Counted from the stretch's first letter, positions 17,140-25,511 are shown. The stretch is 64,000 nt of DNA from Pyrinomonadaceae bacterium (GCA_021228405.1 JAJQRF010000001.1:1070515-1134514), one strand, 5' to 3'. Numbers and translations are program-made. The notes: generated from the letters alone by a model not told the origin.

Positions 17140-18843
17140 TCAGATTTTTATAAATTCAATGATCTCGGCTTTGGCTTTAGCCATCGATTGATAGCCGACA
17201 GGCGTGCCGATCACGTTGTCTTGCGTCAAGAATATCATTTCGCCATCGCATTCGAGGAAGAAAATACTTGCAAACGAATCGTATCGAACTTTGCCGAAAA
17301 CGAATCCCTCGCCGTCGAGTGCGACGACCGGATTGCCCGGGTAAATGTCGTCGGACGGCGTGACGAGGACGACGGCGGCTTCGTTGATGTTGAACGAACG
17401 CATCGCATTTGCATCGAAATAGAAAGGCACGAAATCCTTATCCATATTCCACGAAAACGATAGCATCCGACCTCCGAGTTCGAGTTTTGAAACGACCGCT
17501 CTATTTGTTTTTTCACGGGGAGCTTTTTTCCCGCTTCTGGAACTATTTCGGGTTTGTTTGAGCGTCTTATCGGAGCGCGGATTGCGTTCGGCGTAGCCTA
17601 AATCTTCATAGAGTCCGGGAAATTGTTTTTTCAAAATTTCCGAGAGATTCTGATGTTTCGCAAAGCCGAGCAAACGTGCCGCTTCGGTTTTTTTGCCGGC
17701 GGCGGCGTGAAGCGCGCGCGTGACGAGAAATTTTTTGAATTCGGGAACTTCTCTTTCGTAGTAATTTCCCTGAAGCGGATAAATTTCCTTACTCAATAAT
17801 TCGGAATAACGTTCGCTGAATTTTCTCCCGACGTGTTGCCGTGCAATGATCTGAAGGTCGGCGTAGAAATTAAAAGCTTCGGTGATTTTTTGCATTTTCA
17901 GCAAAATGCGGCATTTCGTCCAAAGTGCGCCGATGTGACCGAAATGATCGTCCGACGCGGAGAAATATTCAAGTGCCGATTCGACCATATCGAGAGCGTC
18001 CGAGAAACGTTCTTCACCGAGAAATATCTGCGCTTGCGAATCTATGACGTGCGGAATCCAGCCCGTATGATTGATTCGCTTAAAACCTTGTTTGGCATAA
18101 GCGGCATATTCGTGTGCTTCCGCAAAACGTCCGAGTTCGGAAAGAACGAGCGAATAATTGTTGTAAACGACCGCCAGAAAATAACCCTGATTAAATTTCC
18201 GGCAAAGTTTAATCGCATTTGTGTAGTGAAATTCGGCTTTGTGTATCTTCTTATGGTGATGGAAAAGATTTGCGGATTCGATTTCATACATTATTTGCAG
18301 TTTGAAATCATTACAAAGTTTGATAATTTCCGCAATTTTATCCATTATCTGGATACCTTCCGTAAAGCGATCCGAACACCAGAAAAGCATAATCCGGTTT
18401 ATTTGCAGTTGCAGATAAACTGGATCGAGTTTGTTTTCAAAATCTGTTTCGAGTAGTTCAAAAAGGGCTTCGGCTTCTTCAATTTCCGAATTGTTCCAGT
18501 AACAAAAAGCCAGCGTAATTTTTGATTCCGCCACTTTATCAACGAGATTTTCTTTTTCAAAAAAAGTGATCGCCTTCGTTACTGCATCTTTGGCAAGCAA
18601 ATGAAAATCACGTTTTGATCTTGCTCGTCCTTCAAACGTCAGATAAAAACCGTAAAGCCGAAGAAGTTCGGCTTTGATCGGTAATTCAAAGTCATCAAAC
18701 GAAGCCAAACAATCGTTTTCTTCGATCAACGGATGCAGTATTTTCCGCATTTCGGAAATATTACGGCAGATCTCTGCGTTTCGCGCAGACGCGATAATGT
18801 CAAATATTTCCAACTTTTTTAATGTAACAGGAGATTTATTCAT
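17140..18843 (-). CDS. TPR regulator with Fis-type HTH and S24-like C-terminal domain (copy 1)
   Basis: 567 aa from the ATG at 18843. Residues about 40-350 are helical TPR-like repeats (LRLYGFYLTFEGRARSKRDF; ALDMVESALEYF). Residues about 355-405 hold a Fis/NtrC-type helix-turn-helix (FLVTRALHAAAGKKTEAARL, then LGFAKHQNLSEIL). The last 110 residues resemble the LexA/S24 fold (SDDIYPGNPVVALDGEGFVF) without an obvious catalytic Ser. It is a paralogue of the 20280-22010 gene. Each copy is divergent from a tiny exported-peptide gene across about 90 bp containing a dyad. No Shine-Dalgarno precedes the ATG. By analogy with RRNPP regulators of Firmicutes, the TPR part could bind a processed peptide; that is inference. 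Confidence 0.8.
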   Translation of the reverse strand: MNKSPVTLKKLEIFDIIASARNAEICRNISEMRKILHPLIEENDCLASFDDFELPIKAELLRLYGFYLTFEGRARSKRDFHLLAKDAVTKAITFFEKENLVDKVAESKITLAFCYWNNSEIEEAEALFELLETDFENKLDPVYLQLQINRIMLFWCSDRFTEGIQIMDKIAEIIKLCNDFKLQIMYEIESANLFHHHKKIHKAEFHYTNAIKLCRKFNQGYFLAVVYNNYSLVLSELGRFAEAHEYAAYAKQGFKRINHTGWIPHVIDSQAQIFLGEERFSDALDMVESALEYFSASDDHFGHIGALWTKCRILLKMQKITEAFNFYADLQIIARQHVGRKFSERYSELLSKEIYPLQGNYYEREVPEFKKFLVTRALHAAAGKKTEAARLLGFAKHQNLSEILKKQFPGLYEDLGYAERNPRSDKTLKQTRNSSRSGKKAPREKTNRAVVSKLELGGRMLSFSWNMDKDFVPFYFDANAMRSFNINEAAVVLVTPSDDIYPGNPVVALDGEGFVFGKVRYDSFASIFFLECDGEMIFLTQDNVIGTPVGYQSMAKAKAEIIEFIKI

Positions 18844-18875
18844 ATATTTTGCAAGAAATATTGCTAAAATGCTTA

Positions 18876-18900
18876 TTGAACGATTGTGTAAAACGTTCAA
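18876..18900. promoter_or_regulatory. Dyad operator of peptide gene 1
   Basis: Perfect inverted repeat TTGAACG (18876-18882) / CGTTCAA (18894-18900) in the shared divergent region of regulator 1 and peptide 1. The preceding block TTGCTAAAATGC is also conserved before the other three peptide genes. Probable regulator binding site. Confidence 0.65.
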
Positions 18901-18932
18901 TATCTAAAAAACAATAAACAAAAAGGAGTTTT

Positions 18933-19148
18933 ATGAAAAAAACCGTAAAAAAAATCGCAATTGCTTTAGTCTTAACGTCCGTTTGTTCTTTAACCATTTT
19001 CGCCGGAGAAGGCGACGGCACGATTCCGACAGGCGGAAGAACGTGTCCGAATGGTCAAACAACTTGTTTGGTAAATGCTCCGCAAGAGCCTGAAACGAAA
19101 CCTGTTTACATCGAAATATTCGATTATCTGAAATCTCTTTTCGGATAA
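18933..19148 (+). CDS. Small exported peptide, paralogue 1
   Basis: 71 aa. Strong AAGGAG before the ATG. Signal peptide MKKTVKKIAIALVLTSVCSL with likely cleavage after FAG (residue about 26). The mature peptide (about 45 aa) starts EGDGTIPTGGRTCPNGQTTC, with two Cys six residues apart in a short loop, then an acidic/proline linker and a hydrophobic-amphipathic tail IEIFDYLKSLFG. Three paralogues follow within 4 kb. Conserved ends and Cys pair suggest a signalling peptide, bacteriocin or small surface factor. No known family recognised. Confidence 0.85.
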   Translation: MKKTVKKIAIALVLTSVCSLTIFAGEGDGTIPTGGRTCPNGQTTCLVNAPQEPETKPVYIEIFDYLKSLFG

Positions 19149-19167
19149 TCTGATGTTTCCTTATTTC

Positions 19168-19205
19168 AATAACTAAGCCTTCGAGCAATCGACGGCTTAG
19201 TTATT
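19168..19205 (+). terminator. Terminator of peptide gene 1
   Basis: 12-bp stem AATAACTAAGCC / GGCTTAGTTATT followed by a T-rich stretch, 20 bp after the peptide stop codon. Confidence 0.75.
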
Positions 19206-19384
19206 CCGTTTTCTCTGAATTACTTTGAATTAAATAAATTTTCCTGAAACCGAACCTGTTCGGATACCTGAATTTGCCTGCAAGAAATCTTTACATATCT
19301 GCAAAATTCGGTATTTTGCGTCATATCTTACCGTAATTTAAAGATATGTTTATATGTTTTGAAAGTTTTCTTGCTAAAATATGC

Positions 19385-19412
19385 TTTGAATGTTGTATCA
19401 CATTCATTCAAA
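19385..19412. promoter_or_regulatory. Dyad operator of peptide gene 2
   Basis: Perfect 8-bp inverted repeat TTTGAATG (19385-19392) / CATTCAAA (19405-19412), preceded by the conserved TTGCTAAAAT block. No regulator gene is adjacent on this side, so this is an orphan copy of the leader. I see nothing else in 19206-19360. Confidence 0.6.
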
Positions 19413-19437
19413 TTTTAAAAAACAAAAAAGGAGTCCT

Positions 19438-19650
19438 ATGAAAAAATCTGCAAAAAAAATCGCGATGGCTTTGGTCTTAACATCCATTTGTTCGTTAACC
19501 ATTTTCGCCGGTGACGGATCGATACCGACAGGGGGAAAATCGTGTCCGCCGAATCAAACGTGTCTGGTTCAGTCGCCGGATTTACCGCAAACCGAAACGG
19601 AACCCGTTTTTACCAAAATTTTCGATTATTTGAAATCTATTTTCGGGTAA
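19438..19650 (+). CDS. Small exported peptide, paralogue 2 (divergent)
   Basis: 70 aa from the ATG at 19438, behind AAAGGAG. Signal peptide MKKSAKKIAMALVLTSICSL, cleavage near FAG. The mature part is the most diverged copy: GDGSIPTGGKSCPPNQTC (Cys pair five residues apart), a Pro/Glu linker, and tail TKIFDYLKSIFG. The tail matches the other copies nearly residue for residue, showing that it is constrained. Confidence 0.82.
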   Translation: MKKSAKKIAMALVLTSICSLTIFAGDGSIPTGGKSCPPNQTCLVQSPDLPQTETEPVFTKIFDYLKSIFG

Positions 19651-19673
19651 TCCAATTAAAAGATTTTCTGCCG

Positions 19674-19703
19674 CAAAGCCTTTGAGTGATCGAGGGCTTT
19701 TTT
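19674..19703 (+). terminator. Terminator of peptide gene 2
   Basis: AAAGCC, loop of about 14 nt, GGGCTTTTTT, 25 bp after the stop codon. Confidence 0.75.
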
Positions 19704-19795
19704 CATTTCGATCTCAAGTCAAATGTTCCTTTTTTTCCTAAAACTCCGCGTTAATAAACAGGAGAATTTTTTATTTATTTTGAGGGAGAATTATT

Positions 19796-20260
19796 ATGGC
19801 AGGAGCGCAAAAAACGGATTATCAGAATGTTAAGATCGGCAACGAAAACGGTGTGCTCACTACGGAAGGATTATTTTTTAGCCTGACGCGTCTGAACCAC
19901 GTTCATACACACCAGATTCAGCTTCAATCGCGGGTCAATACGCCGCACGGCATCTGGGCAACTAACAACGCAACTTACGGAAACCAAATGATGCTGATCT
20001 TGAGTTATGCCGACCGCGCGATCAGGCGAGTCAGAAGAAATTCGAGTAAAGTGGTAAATACGGTCGTCCAGGGAAACGGCAGAACGGCTTATGACGTGAA
20101 GTTGATAAGTGCGGGGTCGATCGGAACTTCCTGCACAAGAAATCAACACGGCGGAACACATACCGTTTTTGCCGATCACGCCCGTTTGGTGGTCGAAGCG
20201 GCGATCAATTACAACGGTAATAATGTGATTCCCGTCGTTACCTTCTTCCCGATAAGCTGA
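19796..20260 (+). CDS. Hypothetical protein within the peptide/regulator module
   Basis: 154 aa; GAGGGAG lies 10 bases before the ATG. No signal peptide or membrane helix. Predicted mostly beta (FSLTRLNHVHTHQIQLQSRV, VVEAAINYNGNNVIPVVTFF) with two Cys only at SCTRNQH. Not recognised. It sits between peptide 2 and the convergent regulator 2 and is flanked on both sides by members of the module, so it may be its target or a cargo. Confidence 0.6.
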   Translation: MAGAQKTDYQNVKIGNENGVLTTEGLFFSLTRLNHVHTHQIQLQSRVNTPHGIWATNNATYGNQMMLILSYADRAIRRVRRNSSKVVNTVVQGNGRTAYDVKLISAGSIGTSCTRNQHGGTHTVFADHARLVVEAAINYNGNNVIPVVTFFPIS

Positions 20261-20279
20261 CTATAAAATTATTTACCGC

Positions 20280-22010
20280 TCACAGTTTAATGAATTCGAT
20301 CAATTCGGATTTTGTTTCAGTGATAGATTGGTAAGCCGTCGGAACTCCGATGATATTTTCGGCAGTCAGAAAAACGGTTTCGCCTTCCCATTCGAGAAAA
20401 AATACCTTTGAAAACGAATCGTGACAAACTTTGCCGTAAACGAACCTTTCGCCGTCGAGCGCAACGACCGAATCTCCCGGCACGACCTCGTCGGACGGCA
20501 CGACGACGACGACCGCGCCTTCGTTGAGATCGAACGAACGCATCACGTTCGCATTAAAGTAAAAGGTCGAATATTGTTCCGTGTCCAGATTCCACGAAAA
20601 CGAGAGCATTTTTCCGCCGAGATCGAGTTTTGCAACGACCGATCTCTCTTTCCGAACGGTTTCTTCGCGCACCTTGTTTTTCTCGGCTTTAACTTTTATT
20701 TTGGCGGCTTTTACCGCTTTTTCGATATTTTTATCGGAACGGCTTCCGCGTTCGCTGTAGCCTAAGCTTTCGTAAAGTCCGGGAAATTGATTCTTCAAAA
20801 TGTCGGAGAGATTTTGATGTTTTGCAAAGCCGAGCAGACGCGCCGCCTCGGTTTTCTTCCCTTTCGCAGTGTGAAGGGCGCGTGTGACCAGAAATTTCTT
20901 GAATCCGGGAATTTCCTTTTCGTAACCCGAACCATTCAGCGAATAAATCTGATTGCTCAATAATTTTGCATACTTGCGCGCCGCGACTTCGCCGATATTC
21001 TGCAAGGCGACGACTTCGAGCTCGCCGAAAACAAGAAGTGCATCTTCAGTCTGCGATTGTCGAAGCAATATCAAACATTTCGTCCACAGTGCAGCGGCAA
21101 GTCCTTTGAAATCGTCGCTTTTTTGAAACATTTCAAGCGATTTTTCGATATAATTCTGCGCGGTTTTGAATTTTTGCTCCGCCAGATAAATATTTGCGCG
21201 TGAATCCAAAACGTGCGGAATCCACCCGATATGCCCGATCTCTTCCAGAATTTCGAGTGACTGTTTTGAATAAAAGTGCGCCTTTCCATAATTGTTGTTA
21301 TCGAGATAAAAAAGCGAGAAATTATTGTAATTAAGCGCAAGAAAATTGAGCAATTTTGCTTCCTTTGCCAACCGAATCGTTTCATTAAAATGAATCAAAG
21401 ATTTTGAATATTTGAGAGAATGATGGAAAAGAATTGCTGCTTCTGCGTGATACATTGCGCGAAGCCGCATATCATTACAAAAATCCAGAGATTTTAGGAT
21501 CTCTGCCGATATTTCCTGCGCCTCCGTCAATCTTTCCGCCCAACACAAAAGCATCATTCGATTGATTTTGATCTGCAAATTGACGGGATGAAATTTATTC
21601 TCGGAAAATTCCATCTCAACCATATCAAGCAAAGCTTCGGCGTTGGGAACTTCTCCGTTATTCCAATAAGCAAAAGCTAAAATGACTTTACTTTCTGCGG
21701 CTTTTTCAGACAGATTCTCTTTTTCAAACAATTCAATCGCAATTGTCAGTGCATCTTTTGCCCGAAGATGAAAGTCTTTTTTATTCTTTGCGCGTCCTGC
21801 AAAAGTCAAATAAAACCCGTAAAGCCGGAAAAGTTCCGCCCGCAAAGGATTTTCAAACTCTAAAAACGATTCATTTAAACGATCGTGTAATTCTGCGACA
21901 CCTTGCAAGATTTCTTGCAAGGTATTTATATCCCTGCAAAACTCCGCATTTCGGGCTGTTTGAATGGCTTCAATTATATGCTGCGTTACATTATTAGGAG
22001 ATATATTCAT
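20280..22010 (-). CDS. TPR regulator with Fis-type HTH and S24-like C-terminal domain (copy 2)
   Basis: 576 aa; about half identical to the 17140-18843 product over its whole length, most strongly in the HTH (FLVTRALHTAKGKKTEAARL, LGFAKHQNLSDIL) and the S24-like tail (SDEVVPGDSVVALDGERFVY). The TPR part is more diverged, as expected if it reads different ligands. A Lys-rich linker (about 425-455) separates HTH and tail. Starts at the ATG at 22010 without a Shine-Dalgarno, 87 bp from the divergent peptide 3 gene. A local duplication of the regulator-peptide pair explains the layout. Confidence 0.8.
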   Translation of the reverse strand: MNISPNNVTQHIIEAIQTARNAEFCRDINTLQEILQGVAELHDRLNESFLEFENPLRAELFRLYGFYLTFAGRAKNKKDFHLRAKDALTIAIELFEKENLSEKAAESKVILAFAYWNNGEVPNAEALLDMVEMEFSENKFHPVNLQIKINRMMLLCWAERLTEAQEISAEILKSLDFCNDMRLRAMYHAEAAILFHHSLKYSKSLIHFNETIRLAKEAKLLNFLALNYNNFSLFYLDNNNYGKAHFYSKQSLEILEEIGHIGWIPHVLDSRANIYLAEQKFKTAQNYIEKSLEMFQKSDDFKGLAAALWTKCLILLRQSQTEDALLVFGELEVVALQNIGEVAARKYAKLLSNQIYSLNGSGYEKEIPGFKKFLVTRALHTAKGKKTEAARLLGFAKHQNLSDILKNQFPGLYESLGYSERGSRSDKNIEKAVKAAKIKVKAEKNKVREETVRKERSVVAKLDLGGKMLSFSWNLDTEQYSTFYFNANVMRSFDLNEGAVVVVVPSDEVVPGDSVVALDGERFVYGKVCHDSFSKVFFLEWEGETVFLTAENIIGVPTAYQSITETKSELIEFIKL

Positions 22011-22042
22011 ATGTTTTGCAAGTTTTCTTGCTAATATAATTT

Positions 22043-22069
22043 TTGAACGGTTGTATCACAATCGTTTAA
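22043..22069. promoter_or_regulatory. Dyad operator of peptide gene 3
   Basis: TTGAACG (22043-22049) and CGTTTAA (22063-22069), with inner arms TTGT / ACAA around ATC, give an almost complete dyad across 27 bp. An additional palindrome GCAAGTTTTCTTGC lies upstream (22018-22031). Shared divergent region with regulator 2. Confidence 0.65.
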
Positions 22070-22097
22070 TAAAAAACAAACTAAAAGGATAAACTGT

Positions 22098-22301
22098 ATG
22101 AAAAAAATCTATTTAACTTTAATCGTAATTTCCCTTTGTTCATTTTCTTTATTCGCCGGAGAAGGCGACGGAACGACCCATACGGGCGGAAAGACCTGTC
22201 CGAACGGTCAGCAAACCTGCCTGGCGAGTGTTCCGCAAGAAACTGAAACAAAGGCTGTTTACATCGAAATCTTCGATTATCTGAAATCTCTTTTCGGATA
22301 A
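22098..22301 (+). CDS. Small exported peptide, paralogue 3
   Basis: 67 aa; AAGGAT before the ATG. Signal peptide MKKIYLTLIVISLCSFSLFAG. Mature part starts EGDGTTHTGGKTCPNGQQTC, linker, and tail IEIFDYLKSLFG identical to paralogue 1. Divergent from regulator 2. It has the shortest signal peptide of the four. Confidence 0.85.
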   Translation: MKKIYLTLIVISLCSFSLFAGEGDGTTHTGGKTCPNGQQTCLASVPQETETKAVYIEIFDYLKSLFG

Positions 22302-22324
22302 TAGTAGGTTTCTTGTTTTTAATC

Positions 22325-22353
22325 AAAAGCCTTCAATTATTTGGAGGCTTTTT
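22325..22353 (+). terminator. Terminator of peptide gene 3
   Basis: AAAAGCCTTCAA, loop TTAT, TTGGAGGCTTTTT, 23 bp after the stop codon. Confidence 0.8.
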
Positions 22354-22466
22354 GTTTTCGTAGTTATAAACAAATTCGGTCATTACGCTTCATTTCATTA
22401 ATGATTACCTGTCGTATCAGGCGAAATATTTAATGTGTTTTTTAAGTTTTCCTGCTAATATGCTTT

Positions 22467-22493
22467 TTGAACGTTTGAATCCCAATCGTTTGA
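22467..22493. promoter_or_regulatory. Dyad operator of peptide gene 4
   Basis: TTGAACG (22467-22473) and CGTTTGA (22487-22493) with the conserved CTGCTAATATGC block upstream. Second orphan copy of the leader without an adjacent regulator. Confidence 0.55.
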
Positions 22494-22527
22494 TTTCTAA
22501 AAAAACAATAAACAAAAAAGGAGTTTT

Positions 22528-22743
22528 ATGAAAGAAAACGTCAAAAAAATCGTAATTGCTTTAGTCTTAACGGCTCTTTGTACTTTAACCATATTCGCGG
22601 GAGAGGGCGACGGAACCACTCATTCAGGTGGAAAAACTTGTCCGAACGGTCAGCAAACTTGTTTGGTTAATGCTCCGCAAGAAACTGAAACAAAATCCGT
22701 TTTTATCGAAATATTCGATTATTTGAAAAATCTGCTCGGATAA
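22528..22743 (+). CDS. Small exported peptide, paralogue 4
   Basis: 71 aa; AAAGGAG before the ATG. Signal peptide MKENVKKIVIALVLTALCTL, cleavage near FAG; mature EGDGTTHSGGKTCPNGQQTC, linker as in paralogue 1, tail IEIFDYLKNLLG. Differs from paralogues 1 and 3 by conservative changes only, which suggests selection on the peptide itself. Confidence 0.85.
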   Translation: MKENVKKIVIALVLTALCTLTIFAGEGDGTTHSGGKTCPNGQQTCLVNAPQETETKSVFIEIFDYLKNLLG

Positions 22744-22770
22744 TCTTGATTTTTCTTATTTTCAAAAATT

Positions 22771-22799
22771 CAGCCTTCGCTTTATTGAAGGCTTTTTTA
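22771..22799 (+). terminator. Terminator of peptide gene 4
   Basis: GCCTTC, loop of 8 nt, GAAGGCTTTTTTA, 30 bp after the stop codon. The remaining spacer 22800-22949 is AT-rich and shows nothing I can identify. Confidence 0.8.
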
Positions 22800-22949
22800 T
22801 TTAAATAATGCTTTCCGATTCGTTATGTATTGAATATCTGCCGAAACATACATCATTTACACGTTAAAAAACAACTTATTTCCAAACATTTTTTTATTTA
22901 ATTTGCGCGGCATTAATGGAATCTGATTTTTTAGTTTGGTTCGGTCGTT

Positions 22950-23034
22950 AAATCGGCACGTTCGGAGTCCCGCCTTTAGGCGGCAATCGCTAAGTAGAAA
23001 GACTTCTAAAGAAGGACGCAGAACGTGCCGATTT
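22950..23034. repeat. Palindromic element (GAGTCCCGCC family) in flanking arms
   Basis: AAATCGGCACGTTC (22950-22963) pairs with GAACGTGCCGATTT (23021-23034). The interior starts GGAGTCCCGCCTTTAGGCGG, a unit shared with 2818-2923 and 32217-32288. Lies after the 3' end of the sugar dehydrogenase gene. Confidence 0.7.
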
Positions 23035-23069
23035 ATTTTTTGTTTATTTCTTCAGTTTTTTAGTTCGAC

Positions 23070-24359
23070 TTAATTTTTCGGTACGATTTTCCAAAGTTCG
23101 CCGTTGGTGTCGTCGGTAACAATGTATAAAAAGCCGTCTTCGCCTTGCCGAACGTCGCGGATTCTTTTTCCGCGATCGGTCAAAAGTGCTTCTTCACCGA
23201 CGACGCGATTGTCTTTAAGCACCAAACGCACCAGTTTTTGTGTTACTAACCCGCCGATGAAGATATTTCCACGCCATTGCGGAAAAGCCTTGCCCGTGTA
23301 AAACTCCATTCCCGAAGGCGCGATCACGGGATCCCAATAATAGACGGGCTGTTCGTAGCCTTCTTTGGCGGTAATGTCGCCGGGAATCGGTTCGCCCGAA
23401 TATTCTTCGCCGTAGCTTATCACTGCCCAACCGTAGTTTTTTCCCTTTTCGATCAGATTCAATTCGTCGCCGCCTTTTGCGCCGTGTTCGACCGTCCAGA
23501 GCCGACCTTTATCGTCGAAAACCGCCGATTGCAGATTCCGGTGTCCGATGTCCCAATTTTCGGGTAATGCGCCCGGCTGTTTGACGAAAGGATTGTCGTT
23601 CGGAACGGTTCCGTCGGGATTGATGCGGATGACTTTGCCGAGATGACTGCTCAACTGCTGTGCCTGCGGGCGTGTTTTTTCCTTATCGAAACGGTCGCCG
23701 AGCGTGATATATAATTTTTTGTCGGGACCGAACGCGAGCCGCGAGCCGAAGTGCAAGCCGTTATCGTAGGTCGGCATCGCACGAAAGATTATTTTGACAT
23801 TTTCCAGCATTTTGCGGTCTTTGCTTAAAACCCCGCGCGCCACACTCGTTCCGCTTCCGCCATCTCTCTGCTCGGAAAAACCCCAATAGATCGTGCGGTC
23901 TTTTTTGAATGTCGGACTCAACGCAACGTCCAGCAAACCGCCCTGCCCGCGAGCCGTGATGGGCGGCAAACCGCCTTGTCCGCTCGCTTCCGAAACGCCG
24001 CCTTGTCCGACGGGCAATAAACCGCCGATCGGTTCGCCGATCTCGCCTTTTGCCGACACGATCCGCATATTTCCCGCTTTTTCGGTAATCAGAAAACTGC
24101 CGTCGGGCAAAGGCTCGACCGCCCAGGGTCTTGCCAAGCCTTTTGCCAATACGACGACTTCAAAATTAACGTCGGATTTCACCGCACAAGCGCGTGTTTG
24201 TCCTGCAAACGCGGGCTTTTGCCGTTCGGCATTCGGCGGCGACGTATCAACCGTCGGGCATTGCGGCGCATTGTTTCCCTGACTCGTGTTTTGAGCACAA
24301 GCCATACTTACAGACATTAATAACGCAGTCAAAATAGATGTTGCTCGATTTTTTTTCAT
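23070..24359 (-). CDS. PQQ-dependent aldose sugar dehydrogenase-like lipoprotein
   Basis: 429 aa. Signal with lipobox-like SMAC (Cys near residue 21). Core matches the soluble glucose/aldose dehydrogenase beta-propeller (GLARPWAVEPLPDGSFLITE, GQGGLLDVALSPTF, SRLAFGPDKKLYITLGDR, HLGKVIRINPDGTVP, GHRNLQSAVFD, EHGAKGGDELNLI). It oxidises sugars in the periplasm using PQQ and calcium. A Gly-rich insertion around residues 118-140 doubles the GQGGL motif (LPVGQGGVSEASGQGG) and looks like a small repeat-derived expansion. Confidence 0.88.
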   Translation of the reverse strand: MKKNRATSILTALLMSVSMACAQNTSQGNNAPQCPTVDTSPPNAERQKPAFAGQTRACAVKSDVNFEVVVLAKGLARPWAVEPLPDGSFLITEKAGNMRIVSAKGEIGEPIGGLLPVGQGGVSEASGQGGLPPITARGQGGLLDVALSPTFKKDRTIYWGFSEQRDGGSGTSVARGVLSKDRKMLENVKIIFRAMPTYDNGLHFGSRLAFGPDKKLYITLGDRFDKEKTRPQAQQLSSHLGKVIRINPDGTVPNDNPFVKQPGALPENWDIGHRNLQSAVFDDKGRLWTVEHGAKGGDELNLIEKGKNYGWAVISYGEEYSGEPIPGDITAKEGYEQPVYYWDPVIAPSGMEFYTGKAFPQWRGNIFIGGLVTQKLVRLVLKDNRVVGEEALLTDRGKRIRDVRQGEDGFLYIVTDDTNGELWKIVPKN

Positions 24360-24563
24360 ATTTCTATCGTAAAAATCTCAGACCGAAATTTAAAGTTTAA
24401 ATCCACCTATTGCCGCCGAATCAAAAAATAATCCGCTTTTCAAATGAAATTGTTTGTCCGAAAAATCGAACGCAAAATGCTTGCGGCGTGATTCGCAAAA
24501 ATAAAAATGCTATCTTTGTAAAAAATACGCAATCGATTATTTAAATTTTCATATTAAAAATCT

Positions 24564-25346
24564 ATGTCAAATTACGAAACAATTACGGTCGAAAAACGCG
24601 AAAGCGTTGCCGTTTTAACCATTAACCGTCCCGACAAATTAAATTCTTTAAATTATAATGTCCACGCCGAAAGCGTTGCCGCGCTCGACGAGCTTCGCAA
24701 AGACGATGCGGTGCGCGTCGTCGTCATTACGGGGGCAGGACAAAAATCCTTCGTCGCGGGTGCGGACATCAGCGAATTTGAAGGCAAAACGCCTGTCACG
24801 CAACGAAACGTCTTTCAGGAAAGAACGCTTTTCAATTCGGTCGATACATTTCCGAAACCCGTCATTGCAATGATAAACGGCTTTTGTCTCGGCGGCGGAA
24901 ACGAACTTGCTTTGGCTTGCGACATCCGCGTTTGCAGTGAAAATGCGCGTTTTGCCCAACCCGAGATCAATCTCGGCATCATTTGCGGCGGCGGCGGAAC
25001 ACAACGCCTGACGCGTCTGATCGGCGAAGGAAGAGCGATGGAAATGATTCTGACGGGCGATATGATCGACGCGCAGAAAGCTCTCAATTACGGTTTGGTC
25101 AATTACGTTTTCCCGCTCGAAGAACTCGAAGCCGAAACGATGAAGCTTGCCAACAAGATCGCCGAAAAAGCCCCGATCGCTTTACAGATGTCGAAGGAAG
25201 CCGTCAAATTTGCGTCGCGCTCGAACCTCGACGAAGGTTTGCGCCGCGAAGTCGATCTTTTCGCGATCTGCTTCTCGACCGAAGATAAACAGGAAGGCGT
25301 TTCGGCGTTTCTCGAAAAACGAAAACCCGAATTTAAAGGCAAATAA
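24564..25346 (+). CDS. Enoyl-CoA hydratase/isomerase (crotonase family)
   Basis: 260 aa, complete crotonase fold. Oxyanion-hole segments SFVAGADISEF and GFCLGGGNELALACDIRV; both catalytic Glu positions of hydratases are present (GGNELALA and FAQPEINLGI). C-terminal helix RREVDLFAICFSTEDKQEGV. The likely reaction is hydration of short-chain 2-enoyl-CoA (crotonyl-CoA) in fatty-acid or butyrate metabolism. Stands alone; no Shine-Dalgarno is visible before the ATG. The 204-bp spacer upstream shows nothing identifiable. Confidence 0.9.
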   Translation: MSNYETITVEKRESVAVLTINRPDKLNSLNYNVHAESVAALDELRKDDAVRVVVITGAGQKSFVAGADISEFEGKTPVTQRNVFQERTLFNSVDTFPKPVIAMINGFCLGGGNELALACDIRVCSENARFAQPEINLGIICGGGGTQRLTRLIGEGRAMEMILTGDMIDAQKALNYGLVNYVFPLEELEAETMKLANKIAEKAPIALQMSKEAVKFASRSNLDEGLRREVDLFAICFSTEDKQEGVSAFLEKRKPEFKGK

Positions 25347-25357
25347 AGCGCAAAGAC

Positions 25358-25386
25358 TTGACGCTTTCGCTAAATTTCGCTAAATT
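25358..25386 (+). promoter_or_regulatory. Sigma-70 promoter of tRNA-Ala
   Basis: TTGACG (25358-25363), exactly 17 bases, TAAATT (25381-25386). The tRNA begins 38 bp downstream. Confidence 0.7.
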
Positions 25387-25424
25387 CAGACTTTGCCGAT
25401 TCAAAAAACGGCATTTGAAATTTC

Positions 25425-25500
25425 GGGGACGTAGCTCAGCTGGGAGAGCGCATGAATGGCATTCATGAGGTCAGGGGTTCGATCCCCCTCGTCTCCACCA
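25425..25500 (+). tRNA. tRNA-Ala (GGC)
   Basis: 76 nt: acceptor GGGGACG / CGTCTCC (one G-T pair), D-arm AGCTCAGCTGGGAGAGC, anticodon arm CATGA-ATGGCAT-TCATG with anticodon GGC, T-arm AGGGG-TTCGATC-CCCCT, discriminator A, CCA encoded at 25498-25500. Confidence 0.97.
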
Positions 25501-25511
25501 AAATCTTAATT

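Noticed and set aside
18848-18870. Sigma-54 promoter before the peptide genes (TTGCAA...TTGC)
   Set aside because: Spacing is off by one and the essential GG of the -24 element is missing in all four copies.
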